Origin: Pontibacter diazotrophicus
GTDB taxonomy: Bacteria > Bacteroidota > Bacteroidia > Cytophagales > Hymenobacteraceae
Direction of reading: 5' to 3'
DNA: 64,000 nucleotides
Assembly (NCBI RefSeq): GCF_003367245.1
Contig: NZ_QRGR01000010.1
Span: forward strand, 62,001-126,000
The notes beneath the pieces were generated by a model, which saw only the letters and a program-made list of their open reading frames with translations, was not told where the DNA came from and ran no database searches. This document shows, one piece after another, positions 52,329 to 61,401 of this stretch. Position 1 is the first letter of the stretch; each line of letters opens with the position of its first letter. The position numbers and the translations under genes were made by a program.

Positions 52329-55300
52329 ATGCGGAATAAAACATTCATCATTGTTCTGACAGTTATCGTATCGGTACTTTGCCTTTACTACCTGTCTTTC
52401 TCTTTTGTTGCCCGCAGTGTGCAAAACAAGGCTGAAGCGTATGCCACGGATGCACAAGGCAATGTAAATCCTGCAAGAATGCAGAGTTACCTCGATTCTG
52501 TTTCACGGGAGCCTGTTTACCTGGGCATGACCTATCAGGAGGTAAAAGAAAACGAACTTGGCCTTGGCCTTGACCTGAAAGGCGGTATGCACGTGGTGCT
52601 GGAGGTTTCTCCGGTGGAGATTATCCGCTCCATGTCTGGTAACAGCAAAGACCCTAATTTCCTGAAAGCCCTTAACCGTGCTCAGGAATTGCAAAGAAAT
52701 AGCCAGGAGCGCTTTACAAGGCTTTTTGCTGAGGCCTACCGTGAAGTAGAGCCAGACGGTCGCCTGAGCCGCATCTTCTCTAACACTGCGAACCGTGGCA
52801 GAATCAGCTACGAGTCTACGAACGAGGAGGTTGTTGAAGTAATTGAGGCAGAAGTAGATGACGCCATTGATCGTTCTTTCAACATCCTGCGCACGCGTAT
52901 TGACAGATTTGGCGTAACGCAGCCAAACATTCAGCGCCTGGAAGGCACTGGCCGTATCCAGATTGAGTTACCAGGTATCGATAACCCGGACCGTGTACGT
53001 AACCTGTTGCAGGGTATGGCGAACCTCGAGTTCTGGGAAGTATGGTCTCCACAGGAGTTCGGCCCTTACTTTGCTCAACTGGGCCAGTACCTGGATGAAC
53101 AGCAGCGCGCCGGCAACCTGAACATTGCTGCAGGTAACACTACTACTCCACAAAATGCCGCTGGCAATGAAGCCGTTGTACAGGATGCAGCGGAAGATAT
53201 TGATGTGCTGGCACAGGCTGCTGTAACAGACTCTGCCGTTACAGATACTACTGCTATCGCTTCTGCACAGACAGACACTGCTGCGAGAACTTCAACGCTT
53301 GACTCTTTAGCTAACGCGCAGCAAAATAGTGTACTGGGCAGCCTGTTTACACAAATGCCAGGCGGTATCGGTGCGAACGTACGCGATACAGCCCAAATCA
53401 ATGATATCCTCAGCCGCACGGAAGTACGCGGCATGTTCCCTCCTAACATGAAGTTCCTGTGGAGTGTGAAGCCAATTTCAGGCGATAACCGCCAGGAGTT
53501 TGTAGAGTTCTACGCGATTAAAAGAGGACGTGGTGGCGATGCCCCACTAACTGGCGAGGCCATAAACGATGCCCGTCAGGACTTTGACCAGACAGGTCGC
53601 CCGGAAATCAGCATGACGATGAACCCAACAGGAGCTAAGAAATGGGCTCGCCTGACAGGTGATAACGTAGGTCGCCAGGTTGCTATCGTACTAGATGACT
53701 ATGTGTATTCTGCTCCAGTTGTACAAGGTGAGATTACAGGCGGTAGCTCTTCTATCTCCGGTAACTTTACTGTAGAAGAAGCACAGGACTTAGCAAATAT
53801 CCTGAAAGCAGGTAAAATGCCAGCTCCAACACGCATTGTGGAAGAAGCCGTAGTAGGTCCTTCTCTTGGTCAGGAGGCTATTAACCAGGGTCTGATTTCT
53901 ACTTTGGCTGGTTTCGCTATCGTGGTTATTTTCATGATTGCTTACTACAGCCGTGGCGGTTTTATTGCTGACTTAGCCCTTCTTTTCAACGTGTTCTTTA
54001 TCCTGGGTGTGCTGGCACAGTTCAATGCTGCGCTTACACTGCCTGGTATTGCCGGTATCGTACTTACACTGGGAATGGCCGTGGATGCGAACGTACTGAT
54101 ATTTGAGCGTATGCGGGAAGAATCCCTCAAGGGTTTGCCGATGCGTGAGATCATCAACAAAGGATATGACAAAGCTTTCAGTACCATTTTGGATGCGAAC
54201 GTTACAACATTCCTTGTAGGCTTTATCCTTTACTTCTTCGGTTCCGGTCCTGTGAAAGGCTTCGCTATTACCCTGATGATCGGTATCGCAACCTCTTTCT
54301 TTACATCAGTATTCATCTCCAGAGTATTTGTTGAGAATGCGTTTAAGAGAGGTGGCAAGCTGTCGTTCTCGACGCTGCTTTCCGGCAAGATGTTCCGGAA
54401 TATTAAGTTTGATGTGATGTCGTACAGAAAACCAGCTTATGCCTTCTCTCTGGCCATATTGGCTTTTGGCTTTGTAGCGATGTACATCAATGGCGGTCCT
54501 AACCTGGGCGTTGACTTTAAAGGTGGTCGTTCTTATGTGATAGAGCTTGATCAGGCTGTTCCGGCATCTGATGTACGCACTGCCCTGTCAGATGATTTCC
54601 AGAATGCAGGTACTGAGGTGAAAACCTACGACACTCCTAACCGCTTGAAAGTTACAACGAGCTGGTTGGCAGATGACGAAAGTATACAGGCAGATGAGCA
54701 GGTAAAAGCAGCTCTGATGAGTGGCCTGGAGGAGTATGGCAATCTGAACCCGGAAATACTGAGCTCCTCTAAAGTAGGTGCCACTATAGCCGATGACATT
54801 CAGAACACCGCTTTAATTGCAATGCTGCTGGCCCTGGTAGGTATCTTCCTATACGTAATGCTTCGATTTAGAAAATGGCAGTTCTCCCTTGGAGGTGTGG
54901 TAGCCTTGTTGCACGACGCTCTGATGATTATCGCTGTATTCTCTATCCTGGAGCTGTTCGGTATCTCTTATGAGATTGACCAGGTGTTTATCGCAGCGGT
55001 TCTGACCATTATTGGTTTCTCTATCAACGATACCGTGGTTATCTTTGACCGTGTACGGGAGTACATGTATGATAATCCGCGTGCACATGTAAGGGAAATT
55101 GTGAATCCAGCTCTTATAAGCACTTTCAGCCGTACCATCATTACTTCCCTGACGTTATTCCTGGTAGTTGTGATTCTGTTCGTATTCGGTGGTGAAGTAC
55201 TTCGCGGCTTCTCACTGGCGATGATTATCGGCGTGCTGGCTGGTACTTACTCTTCCCTGTTTATCGCTACTCCAATTGTAGTGGATACTGTTAAAGAAGA

Positions 55301-55346
55301 AGAGACACCTGCCACTTCTGCGCAAGTTGCACAACCAGCCCGCTAA
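52329..55346 (+). CDS. secDF: Protein translocase subunit SecDF
   Basis: Fused SecD-SecF of 1005 aa, an inner-membrane proton-driven accessory of the SecYEG translocase. Features in order are the first span (about 5-27), the periplasmic P1 domain with LGLDLKGGMHVVLEV near 77-91, and RTRIDRFGVTQPNIQRLEGT near 190. An Ala/Thr/Asp-rich insertion is at about 260-330, then the RVDANVLIFERMREE-like motif and spans up to about 665. The SecF half has NLGVDFKGGRSYVI near 725, ALVGIFLYVMLRFRKWQFSLG and GFSINDTVVIFDRVREY near 890-910. The fusion is usual in Bacteroidota. It ends in a 26-27-bp perfect-stem terminator. Confidence 0.96.
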   Translation: MRNKTFIIVLTVIVSVLCLYYLSFSFVARSVQNKAEAYATDAQGNVNPARMQSYLDSVSREPVYLGMTYQEVKENELGLGLDLKGGMHVVLEVSPVEIIRSMSGNSKDPNFLKALNRAQELQRNSQERFTRLFAEAYREVEPDGRLSRIFSNTANRGRISYESTNEEVVEVIEAEVDDAIDRSFNILRTRIDRFGVTQPNIQRLEGTGRIQIELPGIDNPDRVRNLLQGMANLEFWEVWSPQEFGPYFAQLGQYLDEQQRAGNLNIAAGNTTTPQNAAGNEAVVQDAAEDIDVLAQAAVTDSAVTDTTAIASAQTDTAARTSTLDSLANAQQNSVLGSLFTQMPGGIGANVRDTAQINDILSRTEVRGMFPPNMKFLWSVKPISGDNRQEFVEFYAIKRGRGGDAPLTGEAINDARQDFDQTGRPEISMTMNPTGAKKWARLTGDNVGRQVAIVLDDYVYSAPVVQGEITGGSSSISGNFTVEEAQDLANILKAGKMPAPTRIVEEAVVGPSLGQEAINQGLISTLAGFAIVVIFMIAYYSRGGFIADLALLFNVFFILGVLAQFNAALTLPGIAGIVLTLGMAVDANVLIFERMREESLKGLPMREIINKGYDKAFSTILDANVTTFLVGFILYFFGSGPVKGFAITLMIGIATSFFTSVFISRVFVENAFKRGGKLSFSTLLSGKMFRNIKFDVMSYRKPAYAFSLAILAFGFVAMYINGGPNLGVDFKGGRSYVIELDQAVPASDVRTALSDDFQNAGTEVKTYDTPNRLKVTTSWLADDESIQADEQVKAALMSGLEEYGNLNPEILSSSKVGATIADDIQNTALIAMLLALVGIFLYVMLRFRKWQFSLGGVVALLHDALMIIAVFSILELFGISYEIDQVFIAAVLTIIGFSINDTVVIFDRVREYMYDNPRAHVREIVNPALISTFSRTIITSLTLFLVVVILFVFGGEVLRGFSLAMIIGVLAGTYSSLFIATPIVVDTVKEEETPATSAQVAQPAR

Positions 55347-55354
55347 GGGACAGG

Positions 55355-55416
55355 TTTCATCATAAAACAGGAAAGCCCGGATCACATGCTCCGGGCTTTC
55401 CTGTTTTATGATGAAA
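55355..55416 (+). terminator. Terminator of secDF with 26-27-bp perfect stem
   Basis: Arms 55355-55380 and 55391-55416 are perfect complements (one more A-T pair can close inside), loop 8-10 nt. Strong stem 8 bp after the secDF stop. Confidence 0.85.
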
Positions 55417-55448
55417 TGAACTGGCTCCGGCAGGTTAGATATGGTACA

Positions 55449-55488
55449 AAAGAAGAAGCCAGCTCCGTGAGGGGCTGGCTTCTTCTTT
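55449..55488 (-). terminator. Terminator of nfu with GUGA-type loop
   Basis: A 15-bp perfect stem (55449-55463 with 55474-55488), extended by a wobble and two GC pairs, closes a GTGA (GNRA-type) tetraloop. It lies 18 bp past the stop of the NifU-family gene. Confidence 0.8.
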
Positions 55489-55505
55489 ATGCAAATGCTT
55501 TATAC

Positions 55506-56120
55506 TTAAACGGTAATACCGTCAGCAACAACTTCTCTCACTTCAGGCACCATGCGCTTCAGCAGGTTTTCGATACCAGACTTCAACGTAACAGTGGCAG
55601 ACGGGCAGCCGCTGCACGAACCTTGCAGGAATACAGTTACAACGCCATCGTGGTAAGACTTGAAGGTGATGTTACCACCATCCTGCTCAACAGCCGGGCG
55701 TACATAATTTTCCAGCAGGTCAATCACTTTTCTGGAGATTGCAGCGTCTTCTGCGGATGCCTCACCGTCAGTTGCAGTAGCTTCTTCGGGCTTATTAACT
55801 GTAAAACCTTCGTTGAACGCCGGTCCGCCAGCCTCAATATAAGACTTTAGGAAAGTGCGCAATTCCGGTATCAGCTTCACCCACTCTATATCTGAGCTTT
55901 TCGTAACCGTTACAAAGTTGCTTGCGATGAAAACACGTGATACATAGTCAAAGTTGAAAAGCTCCTGCGCCAGCGGCGACTCCAAAGCGCTTTCCAGGTT
56001 CGGATAATCCACGCTCTGGCCGTCCGGCAACAGTTGCACGTTCATCACAAACTTCATTGACTCGGGGTTCGGGTTGGCTTCTGCGTATACAGAAACTACT
56101 TGTTCTTTATTTTCTATCAT
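55506..56120 (-). CDS. nfu: NifU-family Fe-S carrier (Nfu type)
   Basis: An iron-sulfur scaffold or carrier that delivers clusters to apoproteins. The 204-aa product has an Nfu_N domain (residues about 8-100, EANPNPESMKFVMNVQLL...). A linker and a NifU C-terminal domain follow (about 125-204), with RPAVEQDGGNITFKSYHDG and the ligand motif GSCSGCPSATVTLKSGIE near 170-187 (CxxC). No IscU-like domain is present. A promoter is predicted at 56171-56202. Confidence 0.94.
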   Translation of the reverse strand: MIENKEQVVSVYAEANPNPESMKFVMNVQLLPDGQSVDYPNLESALESPLAQELFNFDYVSRVFIASNFVTVTKSSDIEWVKLIPELRTFLKSYIEAGGPAFNEGFTVNKPEEATATDGEASAEDAAISRKVIDLLENYVRPAVEQDGGNITFKSYHDGVVTVFLQGSCSGCPSATVTLKSGIENLLKRMVPEVREVVADGITV

Positions 56121-56170
56121 GATATTTCTCTGTTTTATATTAAAACCTAAGGCTATACCTTTAAGTTTCC

Positions 56171-56202
56171 AAAATTAGTCAATATTTCTGAGAACTAGCA
56201 AA
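56171..56202 (-). promoter_or_regulatory. Promoter of nfu
   Basis: Minus strand TTG (56200-56202), 21-nt spacer, TAATTTTG (56171-56178, exact TAnnTTTG). The -7 element lies 51 bp before the nfu ATG. Spacing fits the consensus. Confidence 0.55.
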
Positions 56203-56560
56203 GCAGCACCTGTTGCCCGAACGGCAGTTAGCAAACTTAAAGCTGCTGTAGCTTCTGCTCGGGTAGTTAATAAAGTTCTCTCTCTTAAAGGCCAAGCGCC
56301 ATACATGCAGAAAGCAGTACAACTGATGCTGTAGCTTTAGCAGCAGCCTGATAAATACAAATTCCTATTTCCAGCAAAAAAACCTCTGTAGTTTCTTACG
56401 TACAAACCCCTGCCAAAAAGGCTGAAGAGCTGCTTTTATATGTATAATTACGTTTGTTTTATGAATTTATTTATTTTAAACTCTTTTTTCAGTACTATTT
56501 GTGACACAAAACGTATCTAACACTTTTACATTGAATGTAAGATTTAACGATACAACTATT
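56203..56560. other. Gap between nfu promoter and small-protein gene
   Basis: No gene of known type. On the plus strand TACGTTTG (56449-56456) is an exact TAnnTTTG match about 105 bp before the ATG at 56561 and may drive that gene. The rest is low-complexity A+T-rich sequence. Confidence 0.4.
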
Positions 56561-56749
56561 ATGGAAAGAGAAGATAAAAAGAAAGAAGCAGATAAAGAAC
56601 AGATGAAGGAAACTATCTCTGATGTCCAGAACAAGTTAAACTCATCAGCAAAGCCCTCAGATGGAAAGAGTGCCGATGATGATGTGGTTAAAGACGAAAA
56701 CATACCTGTGACTTACATTAACACTTCGCCAAATGTGCCCAAGAAGTAA
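56561..56749 (+). CDS. Small highly charged hypothetical protein
   Basis: A 62-aa ORF from ATG 56561 (MEREDKKKEADKEQMKETIS) rich in Lys, Glu and Asp with no hydrophobic segment; likely disordered. A 20-codon open extension upstream is unsupported. A hairpin lies just after it. No homologue recognised; it could be a spurious ORF, but the context with promoter and terminator favours a gene. Confidence 0.5.
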   Translation: MEREDKKKEADKEQMKETISDVQNKLNSSAKPSDGKSADDDVVKDENIPVTYINTSPNVPKK

Positions 56750-56766
56750 TTATTCCTTTAGATAAA

Positions 56767-56825
56767 TTTTCCCGATACGCATAGAAGCCGCTTTAAGGAG
56801 TGAATTGTATGCGTATCGGAAAAAA
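56767..56825 (+). terminator. Terminator after the 62-aa gene
   Basis: Arms 56767-56783 and 56808-56824 (CCCGATACGCATA with its complement, one mismatch) flank a 24-nt loop about 18 bp past the stop. The T-tail is missing (A-run instead), so it is only a candidate. Confidence 0.5.
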
Positions 56826-56953
56826 ACCTCATCCTGTTCACCGAAAAGCCATCCCGGATCAGGGTACTACAGCCCCCCAAAAGAAATACCTGCAAACCAC
56901 CATGCCCGCATCCCTGGTTGTAACGATTGATTAGCTAATTCCTTCAGAAAACG

Positions 56954-56961
56954 TATCTTTG
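56954..56961 (+). promoter_or_regulatory. -7 element upstream of the antiporter gene
   Basis: TATCTTTG (exact TAnnTTTG, followed by CA) lies 45 bp before the ATG at 57007. TTG at 56928-56930 is 23 nt upstream, slightly too far for consensus. Confidence 0.5.
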
Positions 56962-57006
56962 CACCGCAAGCAAATTTGAACTGTCGTAACACCGCATTCT
57001 CTAAAC

Positions 57007-58398
57007 ATGCTAACTAATTTCATTCTGCTGGCGCAGGCCCAGCATGCGCTTCCTATTTTCCTGATAATACCTTTCCTGATTCTAATCGGCATGATAGCCG
57101 CCGGCCCCATTTTCTTTGGGCACTTCTGGGAACACAACTATAAAACCGTAGCCGTAGTGCTCGGCGTAACGGTGCTGCTATACTACCTGTTTGCCCTGGG
57201 AGATTATCATATGCCAGCGCACACGCTCGCTGAGTATATTACGTTTGCAACCCTGCTCAGTTCGCTTTACATAGCCGCAGGCGGGATTTACCTGAATATA
57301 AATGCCAATGCTACTCCGGCTATGAACGTGGCTCTAGTGGCAGTGGGAGCTGTATTAGCTAACTTTATTGGTACTACCGGCGCCTCGCTCCTGCTTATCC
57401 GGCCGTTCATAAGACTTAACGTTCATCGAATTAAGCCTTACCAAATCATTTTCTTCATCTTTATTGTAAGTAATGCAGGCGGCTTGCTTACCCCGCTCGG
57501 AGACCCTCCCCTGTTCATTGGCTTTATAAAGGGAGTCCCTTTCTTCTGGACATTACAACACCTGTTTACACCATGGGTGCTGTCTATAGCGCTGCTTTGC
57601 TTACTTTTCTTCCTGGTTGACAGACGCAATAAAGAGACAGCCTTTACACCACGCCCGGAAGTAGTAGCGAAAAACGAGGAGAAAACTGAATTTCATTTTA
57701 GCGGCAAACGCAACCTGTTTTGGTTGGCGATTATAATCGGTGCTGTATTTCTGGACCCGAACGTAATAGATGGCCTACCTCATATTTACTATGATGGCAA
57801 CAAATTCTCTTACCTGCGCGAAATCATTCAGCTGGCTGCTGCATTTATGTGCTACCGCTTTTCCAACAAGACGGCGCTGGCTGGCAACAAATTTAACTTT
57901 CACCCTATCCTGGAGGTGGTGTTCCTGTTTTTTGGTATCTTCTTTACTATGATGCCCGCCCTGCAGCTTTCTGCTGAGATTGCCTCTGCACCGCAGTATG
58001 CACAATTCATCACACCTAACTTCCTGTACTGGGTAACCGGTTCGCTTTCCGGCTTCCTTGACAACGCGCCTACTTACGCTAACTTCCTGTCGCTGGCAAT
58101 GGCTAAATACGACATGGCCCAGAACATGCCGGCAGATGTAAAACAATTTGCGACGGGTACTTCTGCGGCAGGCTTAGATACTTTAATTGAATTAGAAGCC
58201 ATTTCTTTAGCCGCCGTACTCTTCGGAGCCTTTACGTATATCGGTAACGGACCTAACTTTATGGTGAAAGCGATTGCAGAAAGTGCAGGTATAAATATGC
58301 CAACTTTCTTTGCGTACATCCTGCGTTACTCTATTCCGTTCCTGCTGCCAATTCTGGCACTGGTTTGGTTCCTGGTAGTACACCTTCGGATATTTTAA
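57007..58398 (+). CDS. Putative sodium/proton antiporter (ion transporter superfamily)
   Basis: A 463-aa inner-membrane protein with about 12 spans. It resembles the Bacteroidota branch of the ArsB/NhaD/SLC13-like ion transporter group: repeated helical bundles, with GTTGASLLLIRPF near 122, VSNAGGLLTPLGDPPLFIGF near 153-172, and a second half containing GSLSGFLDNAPTYANF near 341 and FGAFTYIGNGPNFMVKAIA near 405. Substrate (Na+/H+) is inferred from annotation custom, not from sequence alone. Confidence 0.83.
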   Translation: MLTNFILLAQAQHALPIFLIIPFLILIGMIAAGPIFFGHFWEHNYKTVAVVLGVTVLLYYLFALGDYHMPAHTLAEYITFATLLSSLYIAAGGIYLNINANATPAMNVALVAVGAVLANFIGTTGASLLLIRPFIRLNVHRIKPYQIIFFIFIVSNAGGLLTPLGDPPLFIGFIKGVPFFWTLQHLFTPWVLSIALLCLLFFLVDRRNKETAFTPRPEVVAKNEEKTEFHFSGKRNLFWLAIIIGAVFLDPNVIDGLPHIYYDGNKFSYLREIIQLAAAFMCYRFSNKTALAGNKFNFHPILEVVFLFFGIFFTMMPALQLSAEIASAPQYAQFITPNFLYWVTGSLSGFLDNAPTYANFLSLAMAKYDMAQNMPADVKQFATGTSAAGLDTLIELEAISLAAVLFGAFTYIGNGPNFMVKAIAESAGINMPTFFAYILRYSIPFLLPILALVWFLVVHLRIF

Positions 58399-58409
58399 GA
58401 GCTCACGCT

Positions 58410-58459
58410 CCTAAAGCAAGAACGCCACCCTGGAAACAGGGTGGCGTTCTTGCTTTAGG
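58410..58459 (+). terminator. Terminator of the antiporter gene, GAAA tetraloop
   Basis: Perfect 23-bp stem (58410-58432 with 58437-58459) closed by GAAA, 11 bp past the stop. A GAAA loop on a long stem is very stable in RNA. Confidence 0.9.
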
Positions 58460-58506
58460 CGATTTCTGGATTTATACTTATCTTCCCTATACCAACCGCT
58501 TGATGT

Positions 58507-58827
58507 ATGACAAAGCTAAAGCTGCTCTTCCTCTATTACAGAAGCCTCCACAGCTTTAACCTGCCCTTTTCGTTGCTGGTTGGGGTATTTTGCATTGCTA
58601 TTAGTGAAAACAAAGTGGCTGGTCTGATAAATGGCTTTAGCCTGTGCCTGCTTACAGGTGGCTTTGCACTAGCCCTGTACCTGTATGAGCAGCGCCACAG
58701 CCAACAATATTACTTTTACCACAACCAGGGACTGAGCAGGCTACAACTGGCTGTAGGTACCTTGTCGGTTAACCTGCTGCTGATTTTCCTACTGTTTCTA
58801 GTTAAAATATACCTGCTGCATGGTTAA
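58507..58827 (+). CDS. Small three-span membrane protein paired with an ABC ATPase
   Basis: A 106-aa protein with about three hydrophobic segments (LPFSLLVGVFCIAI, FSLCLLTGGFALALYLY and TLSVNLLLIFLLFLVKIYLL). Between spans 2 and 3 a cytoplasmic loop reads QYYFYHNQGLSRLQL, the pattern seen where ABC permeases contact their ATPase. It overlaps the ATPase gene by 8 bp, so it is a plausible minimal permease. No recognised family name. Confidence 0.6.
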   Translation: MTKLKLLFLYYRSLHSFNLPFSLLVGVFCIAISENKVAGLINGFSLCLLTGGFALALYLYEQRHSQQYYFYHNQGLSRLQLAVGTLSVNLLLIFLLFLVKIYLLHG

Positions 58828-59503
58828 GCATACACTGGAGGTGGATAGTGTGTTGTATTCCTTCGGGGAAAGGAAGCTCCTGAGCGATGTATACCTGAAC
58901 TGTGGTACAGGTGAGATAGTGGGACTGCTGGGCCGGAACGGCTGCGGCAAAACAACTTTGCTCAAGATTATCTTCGGCACCAAACACACCGACAACAAGC
59001 ACATCAGCATTGACGGGAAAGTCTACACAAAGCCTTATCTGCATGCTGGCCTACTTGCTTACCTGCCCCAGCAGGGTTTCCTGCCCAAAAATATCCCGCT
59101 ATCCGAAATACTAAATCTGTACCTTCCTCAGCAGGACAAGCGGAACATAGTAAAACAGAACATACGAATAAAGCAGCACCTTACGAAGCGAGCAGATGAA
59201 TTGTCAAAAGGAGAGCTGCGGTATTTTGAATTGCTCCTGCTCTTGCAGTTAGACGTAAAATTCCTGCTGCTTGATGAGCCATTCTCCGGGGTAGAGCCGC
59301 TGTATGTAGAGCAGATAGAGGAACTGCTTCAAAGCCACCTGCCCACCAAAGGCTTTCTCATTACAGACCACGATTACCGGGCAGTGCTCCGGGTAAGCCA
59401 ACGGCTTATCTTGATTACAGACGGTGCCTGCAGACCCATTACCCATACCGATGAGCTCATAGACTGGGGATATATGCCGGCAAGCACCGCTACGGAGAGT
59501 TAG
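58820..59503 (+). CDS. ABC transporter ATP-binding protein
   Basis: A 227-aa ABC ATPase with Walker A LGRNGCGKTTLLK near residues 37-49, a Q-loop LPQQGF near 87, an atypical signature LSKGELRYFELLLLLQ near 131 (LSKGE in place of LSGGQ), Walker B KFLLLDEPFSG near 151-161 and switch His in LITDHDYR near 183. It is 8 bp overlapped with the 106-aa membrane protein, suggesting one small ABC system; direction and substrate are unknown. Confidence 0.85.
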   Translation: MVKHTLEVDSVLYSFGERKLLSDVYLNCGTGEIVGLLGRNGCGKTTLLKIIFGTKHTDNKHISIDGKVYTKPYLHAGLLAYLPQQGFLPKNIPLSEILNLYLPQQDKRNIVKQNIRIKQHLTKRADELSKGELRYFELLLLLQLDVKFLLLDEPFSGVEPLYVEQIEELLQSHLPTKGFLITDHDYRAVLRVSQRLILITDGACRPITHTDELIDWGYMPASTATES

Positions 59504-59635
59504 CTCCCTTTAAACAAAGCCGCTGTTCGTTACCTATACCCGTTATACTATAAATACGATATATAACGTTTATATATAATAGTATAGCTATGTGGATAAA
59601 TACAGTCCCTGCGAGTAAAGCCCTATCGCCAAACT

Positions 59636-60236
59636 ATGAAAACACACTTCAAAGGGCAAGGTATGCTGATACCCTTGCTACTATTCACACTTTGCCTGCA
59701 TGTCGCCACATTGCAGGTACACGCACAACAGCAGGTGGTACAATTCTCCGGCCTTGTTACCTCTTCAGACAGTCTGCAAAATATGGCAGGCGCATCGGTG
59801 TATGTCCCCAACACTACCAGGGGAGTACAAACGACAGGTAATGGTTTTTTCTCTCTGCCCGTCCTGCCCGGCGACAGTGTTGTCATTAGCATGCTGGGCT
59901 ATCAGAAACAGTACATCATCATTCCGTTAGACTACTCAAACCAAAGCTATGCTACGCACATACAACTACAGGAAAGCGCTACGGAACTGCCAACCGTGGA
60001 TGTAATGCTGGGCAACGGAGCAGGAGCTTAAAGCAGCAGTAACCAGGGTGAAGCTTCCAAAAGAGCAGGAGTTAAAGGTTGACCTGGGGCCGTTGCAGTA
60101 TAAATCTATATTACATGGACCGCTGATGGATGCAAACGACAATGCCCGGCATGGCGTACAGCAACAAATGCATCAACTGAATGGCAGGCACATGTTCATG
60201 AACAACATCAGGCTTTTTGGGGTACCTATCAGATGA
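59636..60236 (+). pseudogene. Carboxypeptidase-like regulatory-domain protein, frameshifted
   Basis: The first frame encodes a signal peptide (MLIPLLLFTLCLHVATLQVH) and a carboxypeptidase-regulatory (CarboxypepD_reg-like) beta-domain: FSGLVTSSDSLQNMAGASVY, VQTTGNGFFSLPVLPGDSVV and ISMLGYQKQYIIIPL. It stops at 60029-60031. A second frame, open from 60006 to 60236, continues the typical family ending: WATEQELKAAVTRVKLPKEQ, then MDANDNARHGVQQQMHQLNG. Joining VDVML to WATEQ restores one protein; loss of two bases in a TGTG tract near 60007-60010 would explain it. It could be a real pseudogene or a sequencing error. Confidence 0.75.
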
Positions 60237-60254
60237 AGCTTCTAAAACGCGCAA

Positions 60255-60291
60255 AAGCCTCCTGCAGGCAAAAACACCGTGCAGGAGGCTT
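60255..60291. terminator. Terminator between the frameshifted gene and aroC
   Basis: AAGCCTCCTGCA (60255-60266) pairs with TGCAGGAGGCTT (60280-60291), loop 13 nt, between convergent genes; A-tract before and TCAAATATTT after. Confidence 0.75.
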
Positions 60292-60318
60292 CAAATATTT
60301 CCTTAGAAGTGCCTACAG

Positions 60319-61398
60319 CTATACCTTATTTGCCTGCTGCCGCATCAGGAAGTCTGCCAGCACGAGGGCGGCCATGGCGTCTACAATAGGCACAGCGCGT
60401 GGCAACACGCAAGGGTCGTGGCGGCCTTTACCTTTCAAGGTAATGTCTTCTCCTGTATCATCAATGGTTTGCTGCGGCTGCAGGATAGTGGCGACAGGTT
60501 TAAAGGCTACATTAAAGTAGATGTCCTGCCCATTGCTGATGCCGCCCTGTATGCCGCCGGAGTAGTTCGTACGGGTACGGATGTTGCCTTGCTCATCGGT
60601 GTAAAACTGGTCGTTGTGCTCTGAGCCGCGCATCTTCACGCCTTCAAAACCGCTGCCATACTCAAAGCCTTTTACAGCGTTGATGCTTAGCATGGCCTTG
60701 CCTAACTCCGCGTGCAGCTTATCGAAAACAGGCTCTCCTAAACCGGCTGGCACACCCTGTACCACGCAGCTTACTACGCCGCCAATCGTATCCAAGCTAT
60801 CGCGGGCTTCTTCTATCAGGCCTATCATGCGGGAAGCTGTGGCACCGTCCGGGCAGCGCACGATGTTGGAGTCAATCTGGTTCAGGTCGAGTTCGGTATA
60901 TGGCTTTTGCAGCTTTATCTTGCCCACCTGCGACACGTACGACTTCACGCTGATGCCGTGCTTCTCCAGTAATTTGGCTGCCAGGGCGCCTGCGGCCACA
61001 CGCGCCACGGTTTCGCGGGCTGAACTGCGTCCGCCACCCCGGTAGTCGCGGGTGCCGTATTTAGCAGTATAGGTATAATCGGCGTGCGACGGGCGGAAGG
61101 CGTGCTGTATGTGGCTGTAGTCGTGGCTGTGCTGGTCTTTGTTGTTCACCACCATCGAAATAGGCGTGCCCTGCGTCCTGCCTTCGAAAATACCAGACAG
61201 TACTGTTACCTTGTCTTCCTCCTTGCGGGGTGTTGTAATGGCAGACTGTCCCGGGCGCCTGCGATCCAGTGCATGCTGAATTTCCTCCAGGTTCACCTCC
61301 AGGCCAGCGGGGCAGCCATCTATAATAACGCCCACAGCCGCGCCATGCGACTCACCAAATGTTGTTATGCGGAAAAGCTTTCCGTACGTGTTGCTCAT
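60319..61398 (-). CDS. aroC: Chorismate synthase
   Basis: Converts EPSP to chorismate with reduced FMN, the last step of the shikimate pathway. The 359-aa product begins [28 protein letters not shown] and has [18 protein letters not shown] near 46, [31 protein letters not shown] near 105-135 and the C-terminal [14 protein letters not shown] and [19 protein letters not shown]. Full length. batD ends 3 bp upstream on the same strand. Confidence 0.97.
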   Translation of the reverse strand: MSNTYGKLFRITTFGESHGAAVGVIIDGCPAGLEVNLEEIQHALDRRRPGQSAITTPRKEEDKVTVLSGIFEGRTQGTPISMVVNNKDQHSHDYSHIQHAFRPSHADYTYTAKYGTRDYRGGGRSSARETVARVAAGALAAKLLEKHGISVKSYVSQVGKIKLQKPYTELDLNQIDSNIVRCPDGATASRMIGLIEEARDSLDTIGGVVSCVVQGVPAGLGEPVFDKLHAELGKAMLSINAVKGFEYGSGFEGVKMRGSEHNDQFYTDEQGNIRTRTNYSGGIQGGISNGQDIYFNVAFKPVATILQPQQTIDDTGEDITLKGKGRHDPCVLPRAVPIVDAMAALVLADFLMRQQANKV

Positions 61399-61401
61399 GT
61401 T

